Assembly: GCA_964421565.1 (NCBI GenBank)
Contig: CAYQXJ010000006.1
Span: forward strand, 62,001-126,000
From: CAYQXJ01 sp964421565
GTDB lineage: Bacteria > Planctomycetota > Brocadiia > SM23-32
Direction of reading: 5' to 3'
Length of the DNA: 64,000 bases
The position numbers and the translations under genes are program-made. Below the pieces are notes generated by a model. The model saw only the letters and a program-made list of their open reading frames with translations. It was not told where the DNA came from and did no database searches. Positions 16,229 through 25,063 of the stretch are shown piece after piece. The first letter of the stretch is position 1; every line of letters starts with the position of its first letter.

Positions 16229-18121
16229 TCAGTAGCTGGAGGGTTCGATGAAGTCGCCGTGCCGCTCGCGGGCATGCTCCAGGCGTTCGTGTTGTGCGTG
16301 CAGCACTTCGAAGAGGATATCCGGAGTGTCCTCGACCTGCTCTGTGTAGATGTTCTGGATGCGTTCTATCTTGTGCAGATGCTCGGGCACTCGGGTGGCG
16401 AACTGCTGTTCGTAGTCCTCGCGCGCGTAGTCCTTGTCGTGGAGTTCCGCAAAGATCTGGCGCAGGTCATCGTAGCAAGGTATCAGGCCGGTTGGGGTCT
16501 CAATCGCTTCGATGTCGCCGTTGGCGCGCAGCTCCATCCACTTCAACCATATGTGTTTGTCGGTCTTGCCGTTGAGGTACTCACCATCGGGGCCACGCAG
16601 AAAGTAGTTAACCCCGAAGAGAAGGGGCACTTGCCGCAGACCTTTGGCGAAGTTCAGGTGGTTGCGGATGTAGCGGCCCAGGGGTATGGCCACGAAATCG
16701 AGGTTCGCCATCAGGTTGAGTTTGCGCACACCCTCGGCGCCGAGAGTGGCAGCGGTGGTCTCCGACTCGAGGCTAGCGCCCTTGGTAACAACGCCGTGCT
16801 GCCAGTTGAAGGCCTGTTCGACGGGCACTGAGGTGTCGCTGTCGCGACCCCCATAGACGATGCCGCCGATGGGGAGGCCCATCGGGTCATTGAGGGCCCC
16901 GACATCGCAGTTGGGGAGCCTTGCCAGCTCCACGGTGAACCGGGCGTTCTTGTGCGAAGGCGTTATCGCGTTGCCGTTGACGTCTGTCTTGCCGGGGTAC
17001 CACTCGCCCGAGTGGTTAACACCTTTCTCGGGCATAGGGCCGTCCTTGCCGATCCAGTAGGGCACGCCTTCCGGCGTTACCAGCACGTTGGAGAAGATCA
17101 TCTCGCAGGGGGTATGCAAGGTCTCCCAGATGAGGGGATCGTCCTGCGAGTTGACGTCCCGGATAATCCCGAAAATGCCCTTCTCGACATTCGCCGCATG
17201 TATCACGCCGTCCCGCACTCGCAGGTAGGCGATGTCATCACCTACGATCGTCTCGCCCGGCAGCATGCCCGTCGATGTCTTGCCGCACGCGCTGGGGAAG
17301 GCCCCGGCGAAGTAGGTCACGCGCCTCCCCGGTCCGTTTATGCCCATCACCAGCATATGTTCGGCGAGCCAACCTTCGGCGTCGGCCTTCTGGATGGCGA
17401 GCCGCAGGGAAAGCTTCTTCAGCCCTATGGTGTTGCCACCGTATTGCGTGTTGGCGCTATAGACCAGATTCTCCTCGAGGTCAATGTAGATGCGTCGCTT
17501 GTCCGGGTGAGCGCTCACGCCGTCCACAAGTTCGCCGGCGCTGTGCACGAAGCGGAAGAAGTCCCCCGAGTCGCCGATCTGGCGGAACTGCTCGTAGCCC
17601 TGTCGATAGAGCAGGTCCTCGCTATGCGCCACGTAGCTGGAGTCAGTCAACTGCGCGCATGGGATGGAGAAGTCGGAGCCGGTCGGCCCGAGGCAGAAGA
17701 AGCGCACAAACATCTCCTTGCCCTCCATCGCATTCTCGAGGTACGCGCGCACTTCCGCCACGCCGGCTTCCTTGTCGATGGTGTTCAACCGTTCGCCGAG
17801 GTCCACGCCCTTGGGCACAAGGTAACGAGTGTTCTCCTTGTCGCGGCCCTGGTCGTGGTGTTGCTCGTCAGTATAGCCGTCGAAGTGAACGGTGTGGCCC
17901 TCCGTTGCCAACGGTCGCTCCTCGCCGGTTTCGATGGTTCGACGGCGCACGTACTCGATGTGTTCGTCCGCATCGGTAGCGACGAAGACGGAGGCGGGGT
18001 TACAAAGCTCAATGTACTCCGCCACGAAGCGGTGGAGCTTCGGGTTCTGCAGTGCGGCGAGGCGCCGGTAGTTGGCGTCGTCCAAGCGCGCTTTCAGGGT
18101 GCGGATGTAGTCTGATCCCAT
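16229..18121 (-). CDS. pckG: Phosphoenolpyruvate carboxykinase (GTP)
   Basis: The 630-residue protein is the GTP-dependent class, which interconverts oxaloacetate and phosphoenolpyruvate at the gluconeogenesis/anaplerosis branch point. The kinase P-loop FPSACGKTS is the hallmark of this class and contains the reactive Cys of the P-loop. Other signatures are the TDSSYVAHSEDLLYRQGY stretch in the N-terminal domain, the metal-binding VGDDIAYLR, NWQHGV, and the guanine-side FGVNYFLR. The start is the ATG at 18121 (MGSDYIRTL), with GGGAGG about 13 bases upstream; a longer frame to 18175 is basic and unlikely. Length is slightly above the usual 600-620. It is a single-gene unit with its own promoter and an unusually long leader. 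Confidence 0.96.
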   Translation of the reverse strand: MGSDYIRTLKARLDDANYRRLAALQNPKLHRFVAEYIELCNPASVFVATDADEHIEYVRRRTIETGEERPLATEGHTVHFDGYTDEQHHDQGRDKENTRYLVPKGVDLGERLNTIDKEAGVAEVRAYLENAMEGKEMFVRFFCLGPTGSDFSIPCAQLTDSSYVAHSEDLLYRQGYEQFRQIGDSGDFFRFVHSAGELVDGVSAHPDKRRIYIDLEENLVYSANTQYGGNTIGLKKLSLRLAIQKADAEGWLAEHMLVMGINGPGRRVTYFAGAFPSACGKTSTGMLPGETIVGDDIAYLRVRDGVIHAANVEKGIFGIIRDVNSQDDPLIWETLHTPCEMIFSNVLVTPEGVPYWIGKDGPMPEKGVNHSGEWYPGKTDVNGNAITPSHKNARFTVELARLPNCDVGALNDPMGLPIGGIVYGGRDSDTSVPVEQAFNWQHGVVTKGASLESETTAATLGAEGVRKLNLMANLDFVAIPLGRYIRNHLNFAKGLRQVPLLFGVNYFLRGPDGEYLNGKTDKHIWLKWMELRANGDIEAIETPTGLIPCYDDLRQIFAELHDKDYAREDYEQQFATRVPEHLHKIERIQNIYTEQVEDTPDILFEVLHAQHERLEHARERHGDFIEPSSY

Positions 18122-18271
18122 CGTGTTGCAGTGCCTCCCTGCTTTACTGCTGGGTCGGCTCCGCCCCGGGCGCAACCCCCTGGGCCTCCGGTGCGTCGCC
18201 TTACAAAACAGCCAGGCCCGTCGCGTGCGGACAAGTCTGGCTCCGGTGGGTGAGTCCTCTAATTGACCGGC

Positions 18272-18299
18272 ATTGTAGCAGATAAACGGCGGATGTCAA
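18272..18299 (-). promoter_or_regulatory. sigma70 promoter for pckG
   Basis: On the minus strand a perfect TTGACA (18294-18299) and TACAAT (18272-18277) are 16 bp apart. The predicted start near 18265 leaves a leader of about 145 nt before the ATG at 18121. I could not match the leader to a known riboswitch. Confidence 0.65.
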
Positions 18300-18342
18300 G
18301 GCAGCGCACCTGGAGTGGGCATTATGGCATGACACCTGCAAC

Positions 18343-18371
18343 TTGACACCATAGAGGCCATACGCTAAGGT
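18343..18371 (+). promoter_or_regulatory. Candidate promoter for the TPR gene at 18417
   Basis: A perfect TTGACA at 18343-18348 is followed after 17 bp by TAAGGT at 18366-18371, a weak -10. It points away from the pckG promoter 44 bp to the left, so the gap is a divergent control region. Confidence 0.4.
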
Positions 18372-18416
18372 GTTGGGACTCAGGCCGATCGTTCAACCTC
18401 TTCCCGGGGTAAGACC

Positions 18417-19766
18417 ATGGCCGTAGAAGACTTATACGACCGCGCGTGCCAGGCTGTTGAGCGTGGCAACTTCGGATACGCGGTCAAGCTGTTCCGGGAG
18501 GTTCTCCGCCACGAGCCGGAGTTTCAGGATGCGCGGGCGGCGATGCGCATGTGTGAGCGCCGCGCGGTTGAGCAGGGCGGCTCCGTCATGCAGCATGTTC
18601 TGCTGCCTTTGCATATGGCTGTTGCTTTTGTGCGCGGGCTGGTCGGTGGACCGCAGAAAAGGCTCGAGGCGTATGAGGACTTCTTGGAGAAGCACCCGAA
18701 CAGCTTCTGGGGCCTGATGGGCGCTGCAGGCGCGGCCAGGAAGGCGGGTTCATTGGACGCCGCCATCGAGATGTACCGAGACGCGCTGCGATTCAAGCCG
18801 AACAGCAAGCGCGGCTTGCGCAAGGCCGCAGAAGTCCACAAGGACAAAGGCGAGAACGGCGAGGCCGCGAAGTGCCTGGCACGCCTGGTTCAGATGGAGC
18901 CGCAGAACCGCGATTTGCTCAATGAATTGCGAGATCTGGAGGCCGCCGAGCACATCACGGCCGGTCGGTATGAGGAAGCCGAGAGCTTCCGCGATACGAT
19001 CCGTGACAAGGAGCTCGCTTCAGAGCTGGAGGAGTCTCAACGGATGGCCGTGGCCACTACCGACCTGGAGCGGGAGATACGGCGGCTGGAGACGGAGCTG
19101 GAGAAGAATCCAACGCAGGTCAACCGCATCCTGCGGCTTTCGCGGCTCTACGAGGACAACGACGAGCCGGAGAAAGCGCTCGAGTTGTTGCGGGAGAAGG
19201 TAAAGCTGCTGCCCGACAACTACGAGGTGGGTGAGCGGCTCGGGGACGTGCGGCTCGCCATACTGGACCGTGAGATAGCGGCGCTTGCCGCGAAACTGGC
19301 CGAAAGCCCTGACGATGACGAGGTCCGCGGGGATTTGGAGGAACTGCGCGAGAAGCGAAATGAGTTCGCCTTGCAGGAGTACCGTCGCCGTCTGGCGGAG
19401 CATCCGACCGACAGGGACATCCAGCAACAACTCGGCCAGCTCTACTTTGAGACGGGAGATTACAACGCCGCGATCGCCACTTTCCAGGGCCTCACGCAGG
19501 CTGCACGCTACGAGGTGCGTGCGCGCGAGATGCTCGGCCGCTGCTTCGTGGCCAAGGGGCAGTATGACCTCGCCGTCGACCAGTTCCAACAGGCAATGCA
19601 GCGCCACGGTGCCATGGACGATCTGGGCAAGGAACTGCGTTACTTCCTTGCGCATGCCCATGAGGAGGCCGGCCAGCAGGAGGATGCGCTACGCGTCTAC
19701 AAAGAGATATACAGTCAGGACATCAACTACCGGGACGTTGCCGAGAAGGTCGACGCCCTGAGCTGA
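18417..19766 (+). CDS. Tetratricopeptide-repeat protein
   Basis: The 449-residue protein is built of TPR units: helical pairs with the usual small residues recur at about residues 8-40, 80-150, 240-275 and 345-430 (for example DYNAAIATFQGL and QYDLAVDQFQQA). A charged helical stretch around residues 205-235 and 290-320 is probably coiled coil. There is one weakly hydrophobic segment near residues 60-75 but no signal peptide, so it is likely a cytoplasmic or peripheral scaffold. This arrangement is typical of abundant TPR hypotheticals in planctomycete-like bacteria. No partner can be named. It precedes rpsT by 43 bp and may be cotranscribed. Confidence 0.8.
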   Translation: MAVEDLYDRACQAVERGNFGYAVKLFREVLRHEPEFQDARAAMRMCERRAVEQGGSVMQHVLLPLHMAVAFVRGLVGGPQKRLEAYEDFLEKHPNSFWGLMGAAGAARKAGSLDAAIEMYRDALRFKPNSKRGLRKAAEVHKDKGENGEAAKCLARLVQMEPQNRDLLNELRDLEAAEHITAGRYEEAESFRDTIRDKELASELEESQRMAVATTDLEREIRRLETELEKNPTQVNRILRLSRLYEDNDEPEKALELLREKVKLLPDNYEVGERLGDVRLAILDREIAALAAKLAESPDDDEVRGDLEELREKRNEFALQEYRRRLAEHPTDRDIQQQLGQLYFETGDYNAAIATFQGLTQAARYEVRAREMLGRCFVAKGQYDLAVDQFQQAMQRHGAMDDLGKELRYFLAHAHEEAGQQEDALRVYKEIYSQDINYRDVAEKVDALS

Positions 19767-19809
19767 CCACAGTCAGAATCGCCCGAAAACAGATGCAAGG
19801 GAGAAAGAA

Positions 19810-20088
19810 ATGCCCAACCGACCCGCAGCGTTCAAGACTCTGCGGCGCGACGCCAAGCGCCGCATGCGCAATAAGGCAGTCAGAAGCCGCCTGCGCACTG
19901 AACAGAATAAGTACGACCGTATGATCGAGAGGGGAGACGTCGAACAGGCCCGACAGCAACTGGATTTGCTGACCAAGCTCTATCAGAGAGCCGCCTCCAA
20001 AGGCGTCGTCCACAAGAACAAGGCAGCCCGTAAACAGTCGCAATCCCAGCGGCGACTCAACGAACTGCAAGCAGTCGCGCAAGACTGA
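19810..20088 (+). CDS. rpsT: 30S ribosomal protein bS20
   Basis: The 92-residue, highly basic protein has the bS20 pattern: RPAAFKTLRRDAKRRMRNKAVRS at the N-terminus and the conserved C-terminal VHKNKAARKQS segment. It binds 16S rRNA during 30S assembly. AAGGGAG precedes the ATG at a good distance. It is convergent with the dprA-like gene, with only 17 bp between stops. Confidence 0.95.
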   Translation: MPNRPAAFKTLRRDAKRRMRNKAVRSRLRTEQNKYDRMIERGDVEQARQQLDLLTKLYQRAASKGVVHKNKAARKQSQSQRRLNELQAVAQD

Positions 20089-20105
20089 GACGCTCCGCCT
20101 CCGAG

Positions 20106-21062
20106 TCAGCCCTCCCCGCGGCCGAACAGGCCCTGCTGCCGTCCTGGACAGGGGGCCACGTAGTTCTCGGCCATCGCTCGAAAGGTGGAGGCATCCGGCA
20201 TCCGGGTGGCATCGAGTGCTATCGCTCCCCTGCGCACGAGCCGTTTGAGGCCACGTTCCTTGGCTCCTGCCCTCGATGTGCTGACCACGAAGAGCGGCCT
20301 TCCCATCAGCAGTGCCTGCGTGGCGCTGTGCCAGGTGCCGCCGGTGTCGCGCGGCTCGAATGCGACTACAGCCTCGCTCAGCGCCACGATGCTGCGATTG
20401 CGCATCAGGGCATAGGGCGTGCGCCAGCCTTCGCGGAGTGGGAATTGCCCAACGGTAAGCCAGGCATCCCCGGGTGCTCTGCGACGCCCCGTCCACCGGA
20501 AGCGGGCGAGTCCCATCGGGGGTATGAACGCCGTGGCCCCGTGCTCGAGGGCCGCCCTGTGGGCCTCGGTGTCGATGCCGCGTGCCGCCCCGCTGACGAT
20601 GGTGGCGCCGTCCCGCGCAAGTGCCGTGGCCATTCCACGCGCCGCCTCACGGGCCCAGCGCGTTGGCCGGCGCGAGCCAACGATCGCGACACAGAACCGG
20701 TCAAGCATGGCGGGCTCGCCATCGTAGAAGAGCACCGGCGGGGCGTCTATGCCGAGGGCTGCGGTGAGCCGGCCAGGGTACTGCCGGGTGCCGCTGAAGG
20801 CCACTCGAAGCCCGAGCTGCCCGGCGGCTTCGAGCACATGAGCACCGCGCGCGAACGGATCATCCAGGGCGGCGATGGCTTCGGCAGCCCGGCTTTGCAG
20901 GCCCACCGCGACGAGTTCGGAACTCGGGCGACCGATCCAGTCCCCGAGGGATTCGCCGCGCGTGCCTGCGGCCCGTTGCAGCAGCCGAACCGAGGCCGGC
21001 CCGACCTCCCTGAGGTCAGAAAGGCTCAGCAGGCAGAGCTCCTGGCGCGTCAGCTTGCCCAT
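20106..21062 (-). CDS. dprA: DprA-like DNA-processing protein, short divergent form
   Basis: The 318-residue protein has an N-terminal helical region and a Rossmann-like DprA core. The core shows AIVGSRRPT, the VSGAARGID motif and the following AHRAALEHGATAF, which bind single-stranded DNA and hand it to RecA. After that it diverges: the usual glycine-rich and SE(x)P motif is replaced by PPMGLARFRW, and the protein ends soon after the Rossmann fold, so the C-terminal winged-helix (DML1-like) domain of many DprA proteins is missing. The start at 21062 has GGGAG upstream and a promoter behind it. It probably belongs to COG0758, but competence function is uncertain because no com genes are nearby. 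Confidence 0.75.
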   Translation of the reverse strand: MGKLTRQELCLLSLSDLREVGPASVRLLQRAAGTRGESLGDWIGRPSSELVAVGLQSRAAEAIAALDDPFARGAHVLEAAGQLGLRVAFSGTRQYPGRLTAALGIDAPPVLFYDGEPAMLDRFCVAIVGSRRPTRWAREAARGMATALARDGATIVSGAARGIDTEAHRAALEHGATAFIPPMGLARFRWTGRRRAPGDAWLTVGQFPLREGWRTPYALMRNRSIVALSEAVVAFEPRDTGGTWHSATQALLMGRPLFVVSTSRAGAKERGLKRLVRRGAIALDATRMPDASTFRAMAENYVAPCPGRQQGLFGRGEG

Positions 21063-21090
21063 AGAGTGGCTCCCACGTTCTCCACGACAT

Positions 21091-21119
21091 ATACTACTCA
21101 CCCGTAGAGTAAATAGCAA
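21091..21119 (-). promoter_or_regulatory. Candidate promoter for the dprA-like gene
   Basis: On the minus strand TTGCTA (21114-21119) and TAGTAT (21091-21096) are 17 bp apart, each 4 of 6 to consensus. The start would fall near 21084, about 20 nt before the ATG at 21062. The gap between this gene and the AsmA-like gene is otherwise empty. Confidence 0.4.
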
Positions 21120-21143
21120 GGGGCAAACTGGTTTGGTGACCGG

Positions 21144-24100
21144 TCACTCCACGTGCACGCCGCCGTCGGCGGCCAGCACGAAATGCTCCCGGCCCAGAAC
21201 TTCGAAGAACTGGAGCATGGGTCTTGCGCGCTCAAGCGCCGTTGTCACCGCGGGCGCGGCCAACAGGCCCGCTACGTTGAATGCTGGCAGGGCGTACTCC
21301 CTGAGTAGCCCCGCGGCAGTCCCCTGAAGTTCCACGGTCGCTGACACAAAGCCGGCATTGAGCCGAACGCGCACACCCCGGGGCGCACCCCAGGACAGCG
21401 CCCTGCGAAGCCGCACGAGGCTGGGTCTTTCGCCCTCTGGGTCGAGGGCTAGAATTGCCCTGGACAGGGCTAACGGGCCGATATGGGTCAGGTCGATGGC
21501 TGCCTCCACGTCCCTCAGCACTGCGCCGGACTCGGCGGGGGCGATTACGAAGTTGCCACGCGCTGTGCCGTTCACGCGGCTATCCCCCCTGAAGGGCCGA
21601 AGTTCCGGCGGCAGCAGCATGCGACAGTCCACGTCGGCGAACTCGGCGCGGGCACGGAGCCGTGCCCCCGGCGCAACGCTGGTGACCTGCGCGGTGCCGA
21701 TCATGCGCCCACCAAGCGGTCGCAGATGGTACGAGGCCTGAACGCGCGGCGCGTCCACCAACAGTTGCAGAATCCCGTCGCGTGCGATCTCGGTGCCGAA
21801 CAGGCGGAGCGAGCCGAGCGAGATCCCGTCCGCAGAGGAGAGCAGTCCACCGATTGCCGGCGAGAGTCTCGGTAGTCCTTCCGCGAACCCCGGAGCGGGT
21901 GGATCGCTGGGCATCTGCAGCATCGCCGCGCTCAGTCCGGGCCCCCTGGAACTTGCTTCCTCGAGTATGGCCCAGCTCTTGTTCACGGCTACAGACCCAT
22001 TGAGCCCCTGCATGGCGAACAGATCTGCGTAGGACAACGAGAAACCGTCCAGTCGGGGCCGCAGGCGCAGGTCAAGCGCGCTACCTGCCGTGAGCATCAG
22101 CGAAGCGTCTACACCCAGCCTTCCGTGTGCCAGTCGCTCAAGCTCCGGTAACTCGGCCGGCAGTATATCCCCTGTGGCCTCAGCGTCCACGTTCAGTTCT
22201 CTCAGTAGGTCGGAAGGGCGGACCGGGGGTCTCAAACCCGCCAGCCCGCGCACTGACAGCGCCGCATTGCCGCGCACTGCGCCGTCAAGGGCCTCGAGCC
22301 GTCCTTCGGCGTTTGCAGCGTCGAAGTCGGTGAGCTCTGCGGAGCCGACAATGCTCATGCCGCGCAGAGGGACGGGCGACGCAGAGCCGGCGATTTCGTC
22401 AACTGTCAGGCTTCCTTCAGCATCCAGGTTGCCCGCATCGACGACGACGTTGCCTGAGAAGCTGAGCCCATCCACGCTGGCCTCCGCATCCTCGGGCAGT
22501 CCTACCCGGAGGCCCGCTTCCTCCGCCCGCAGGCTTCCGTGCAGGTTCAAAGGAACCGCGTCGGTGTAGAAGGCCCGCAGTGGGAACAGCGGCGGCAATG
22601 CAAACGCAAGCCTTGTCTCGGCGCTTGCCAGCAATCGCTCCAGGAGGGGGGCGCGGCCCGATAGGCGCGCGCTGGCCTGCGCCACGCCGTGCGCCTCCCG
22701 CAACGTTACCGGCATACTCGCCGGCATCAGTGGACGCAGAAGCTCGTGCACACTACCGAGATCCGGGACTTCCACAGCCGCCTCAATCCGGACATCCTCA
22801 GCGCCATAGCCGCCGATAGTCAGTTCCGTGAGCCGTGCCTTGATGGTGTCGGCGCAGTTGGCGATGCCCTGCCATAAATGCACGTCGCCCGATAGAGCAT
22901 CAAGCGCGTAGCGTGTCGAGGCATCCAGTCGACTCAAGTGCAGGCCCGGGTGCGCGGTCAGATCGCTGCAGGCCGCGCGGGCCGCTCCCCTTATAGTGGG
23001 CAGGTCGGGGAGTGTCATCTCTGCCCGCGCCTCCACGATGCCCGCCTGCAATGATATGGGTTGGAGTCGCTCAGGTTCGGCGCCAAACGCGACTTCGCCC
23101 TCCTGGGCGGTCACGCGCATTGTAGTGCATACTCGCCGCGGCGAGGGGGCGGCGGCAAGGTCCAGTGTTAGCGCGCCCGTTGCTTGGCCGACGTCTGGCT
23201 TGGCCCCTGCATGCGTGGTGGCCGAGCACCGCACGCTGCCCCCCAGCAGCGCGTTGAGTGCCATGTGAGGGTCGTCGCCGTATGACCGGATGCCGGCCCG
23301 GCCATCCAGGAATACCGGACCGCTTACGTCGAGTTCAACTGGCATCGGCGCAGGCGGGCTGACAACCTGACGGGCATGCTGAAGCACATCATCAGCATCG
23401 AAAACAGCAGTCAGCCGTGCATGTGCAAAGGGTAGGCCCGGTAGGCCGGCTTCAGTGAACAAGCCCCAGTAGGGCACCAGTCGGCCCATACTGCCCTGCA
23501 GGCTGGCCCGTCCCGTGGCGCCTAAAGGGCTGGTGAGATCCGTGCCGCTGAGGTCCATAGCGATCCGCACGGGCAGGCGGATGCTGTGGGAAGCCCCGGG
23601 GACTGAAGCGGCCCATGTACCGTCCGCTGCTGCCAGCGCAGTGAAATGCCGAAGATCAGGCAGCGAAGCTGCTGCCCGCAGGGCACCGCATGCCTTCGAG
23701 AACTCGAAAGCGGCGCTCCCCGTTTGGGCCCCTATTGATCCGTCGTCCGCCGTCGCCAGGACCTCGTAAATGCCTCCGAAGGGGCCGTTGGACACGATCT
23801 GAGCGCGCTGCTGCACCGTGGTCAGCGCGCTATGCACCCCGGCGGTCAGCGGTACGCCCGTCTCTACTTCGGCTTCTGCACCCACCCCAACAAGGGTTGC
23901 TCGCTGGACGGCAGACAGGGCCGCCCGGAAGCCTGGAGCCGAGGGTGCCACACCGGCGAAGTCCATCGTCACGAAGGCTTTGCCGGTGAGACTGCTCTCG
24001 CTGACCTTGCCGATGTGCAGCGTATCGAGGACATCCTGAACAGCGATGAGGTCCACTGCGAGCGAACTCGTCCCACTTATCGACCAACTGCCCTCTCTGG

Positions 24101-25028
24101 TTGCTGAGCACGCCGCGAGGCCCGAGGCCATTCCGCCGACTTGTCCTGCGAGATTCAGCTTCACTGACGAGACAGCCGGCAGACCCAGCGATGCCTCCGC
24201 CGCAGCGCCTGACGCGGGCAACTGAATGCGCCCGAGCCTGGTGGTGGCTTGCATGGAAGGCAGGGCAACGCTAAACGTCAACTCGGCTTGTCCTGTCGGG
24301 TTTGCGCCAGCGACGTGTACACGCGTACCATCGCTGCACGACAGCGCAACGCTCGAAGTCGCAGCACGCAGGTGCTCGCTTCTAAGCGCGAGTCTCGCCT
24401 CTCCGCGCAACAACTCCCGCAACTGGCAAGTCCCTTCCGCGGCGAGGCCGTACATCCCAAACTTGACCGTTTCGGAGGTAGACACTTCCAGAGTGCCATC
24501 CGTCACGGCAAACGAGTCAACCTGCACCGGCAGGGGAAGCTCCAGCCTGGACAAGGCGAATGGCTTCGGTGAAGGTGGCAAAATCCGGAGGACGTTCCAT
24601 TGACCAGCAATCTTGTGGAGGTCCAGTGCGGGCGCCTCGAGCCGTACGGATGTGAGTCGCAAGCGTCGGTGGCGCAGTTCGGTGGCCTTCCAGTGGCATT
24701 CGAGCCGGGCAAACTGGAAGGCAGGTGCGTCGGGCTCCTCAGCCGGGGCGAGTCGGAAGCCCTCAATGAGCAGGACGCGGCGACGCAAGGGTGCAATGCG
24801 AAGCGTCTCGAGCTCGACACGCGGCGCCCGCAGCACAGCGGCCGTCAGACGACAGACGAGGCCACGAACGAGCCCGGTATCCGTGATAAGGGGCATGCAG
24901 GCCAGCAGGATCACCAGGGCAGCCAGGCCCGACAGCGCCAGCAGCACTACCCAGCGCAACACTCGTCGCCCGCGTCCGGTCTTCTCGGCCTGTGTCGTTT
25001 CCCGTTCGCGTGCTGGCGGATCCGCCAT
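21144..25028 (-). CDS. Large AsmA-like membrane-anchored protein
   Basis: The 1294-residue protein has a basic cytoplasmic N-terminus, one membrane helix at about residues 25-45 and a very long beta-rich, low-cysteine domain. That layout and the repeating LDA/LQG/VNG-type strands match the AsmA/TamB/YhdP group, which form hydrophobic-groove rods bridging the inner and outer membranes for phospholipid transfer. The C-terminal part has the family-like RVNGTARGNF and DLTHIGPLALSRA pattern. The ATG at 25028 has GAGGGGGC upstream and lies 35 bp after the kinase gene stop, so kinase and this protein form one operon. The exact subfamily is uncertain without a profile search. Confidence 0.72.
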   Translation of the reverse strand: MADPPARERETTQAEKTGRGRRVLRWVVLLALSGLAALVILLACMPLITDTGLVRGLVCRLTAAVLRAPRVELETLRIAPLRRRVLLIEGFRLAPAEEPDAPAFQFARLECHWKATELRHRRLRLTSVRLEAPALDLHKIAGQWNVLRILPPSPKPFALSRLELPLPVQVDSFAVTDGTLEVSTSETVKFGMYGLAAEGTCQLRELLRGEARLALRSEHLRAATSSVALSCSDGTRVHVAGANPTGQAELTFSVALPSMQATTRLGRIQLPASGAAAEASLGLPAVSSVKLNLAGQVGGMASGLAACSATREGSWSISGTSSLAVDLIAVQDVLDTLHIGKVSESSLTGKAFVTMDFAGVAPSAPGFRAALSAVQRATLVGVGAEAEVETGVPLTAGVHSALTTVQQRAQIVSNGPFGGIYEVLATADDGSIGAQTGSAAFEFSKACGALRAAASLPDLRHFTALAAADGTWAASVPGASHSIRLPVRIAMDLSGTDLTSPLGATGRASLQGSMGRLVPYWGLFTEAGLPGLPFAHARLTAVFDADDVLQHARQVVSPPAPMPVELDVSGPVFLDGRAGIRSYGDDPHMALNALLGGSVRCSATTHAGAKPDVGQATGALTLDLAAAPSPRRVCTTMRVTAQEGEVAFGAEPERLQPISLQAGIVEARAEMTLPDLPTIRGAARAACSDLTAHPGLHLSRLDASTRYALDALSGDVHLWQGIANCADTIKARLTELTIGGYGAEDVRIEAAVEVPDLGSVHELLRPLMPASMPVTLREAHGVAQASARLSGRAPLLERLLASAETRLAFALPPLFPLRAFYTDAVPLNLHGSLRAEEAGLRVGLPEDAEASVDGLSFSGNVVVDAGNLDAEGSLTVDEIAGSASPVPLRGMSIVGSAELTDFDAANAEGRLEALDGAVRGNAALSVRGLAGLRPPVRPSDLLRELNVDAEATGDILPAELPELERLAHGRLGVDASLMLTAGSALDLRLRPRLDGFSLSYADLFAMQGLNGSVAVNKSWAILEEASSRGPGLSAAMLQMPSDPPAPGFAEGLPRLSPAIGGLLSSADGISLGSLRLFGTEIARDGILQLLVDAPRVQASYHLRPLGGRMIGTAQVTSVAPGARLRARAEFADVDCRMLLPPELRPFRGDSRVNGTARGNFVIAPAESGAVLRDVEAAIDLTHIGPLALSRAILALDPEGERPSLVRLRRALSWGAPRGVRVRLNAGFVSATVELQGTAAGLLREYALPAFNVAGLLAAPAVTTALERARPMLQFFEVLGREHFVLAADGGVHVE

Positions 25029-25063
25029 TTATGCCCCCTCGGGCAGTGCAGGGGCCGGTTGCC

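Noticed and set aside
18122..18265. A known riboswitch in the pckG leader
   Set aside because: No conserved riboswitch core could be recognised by eye; only generic GC-rich pairing is present. Kept as a finding about the leader, not a feature.
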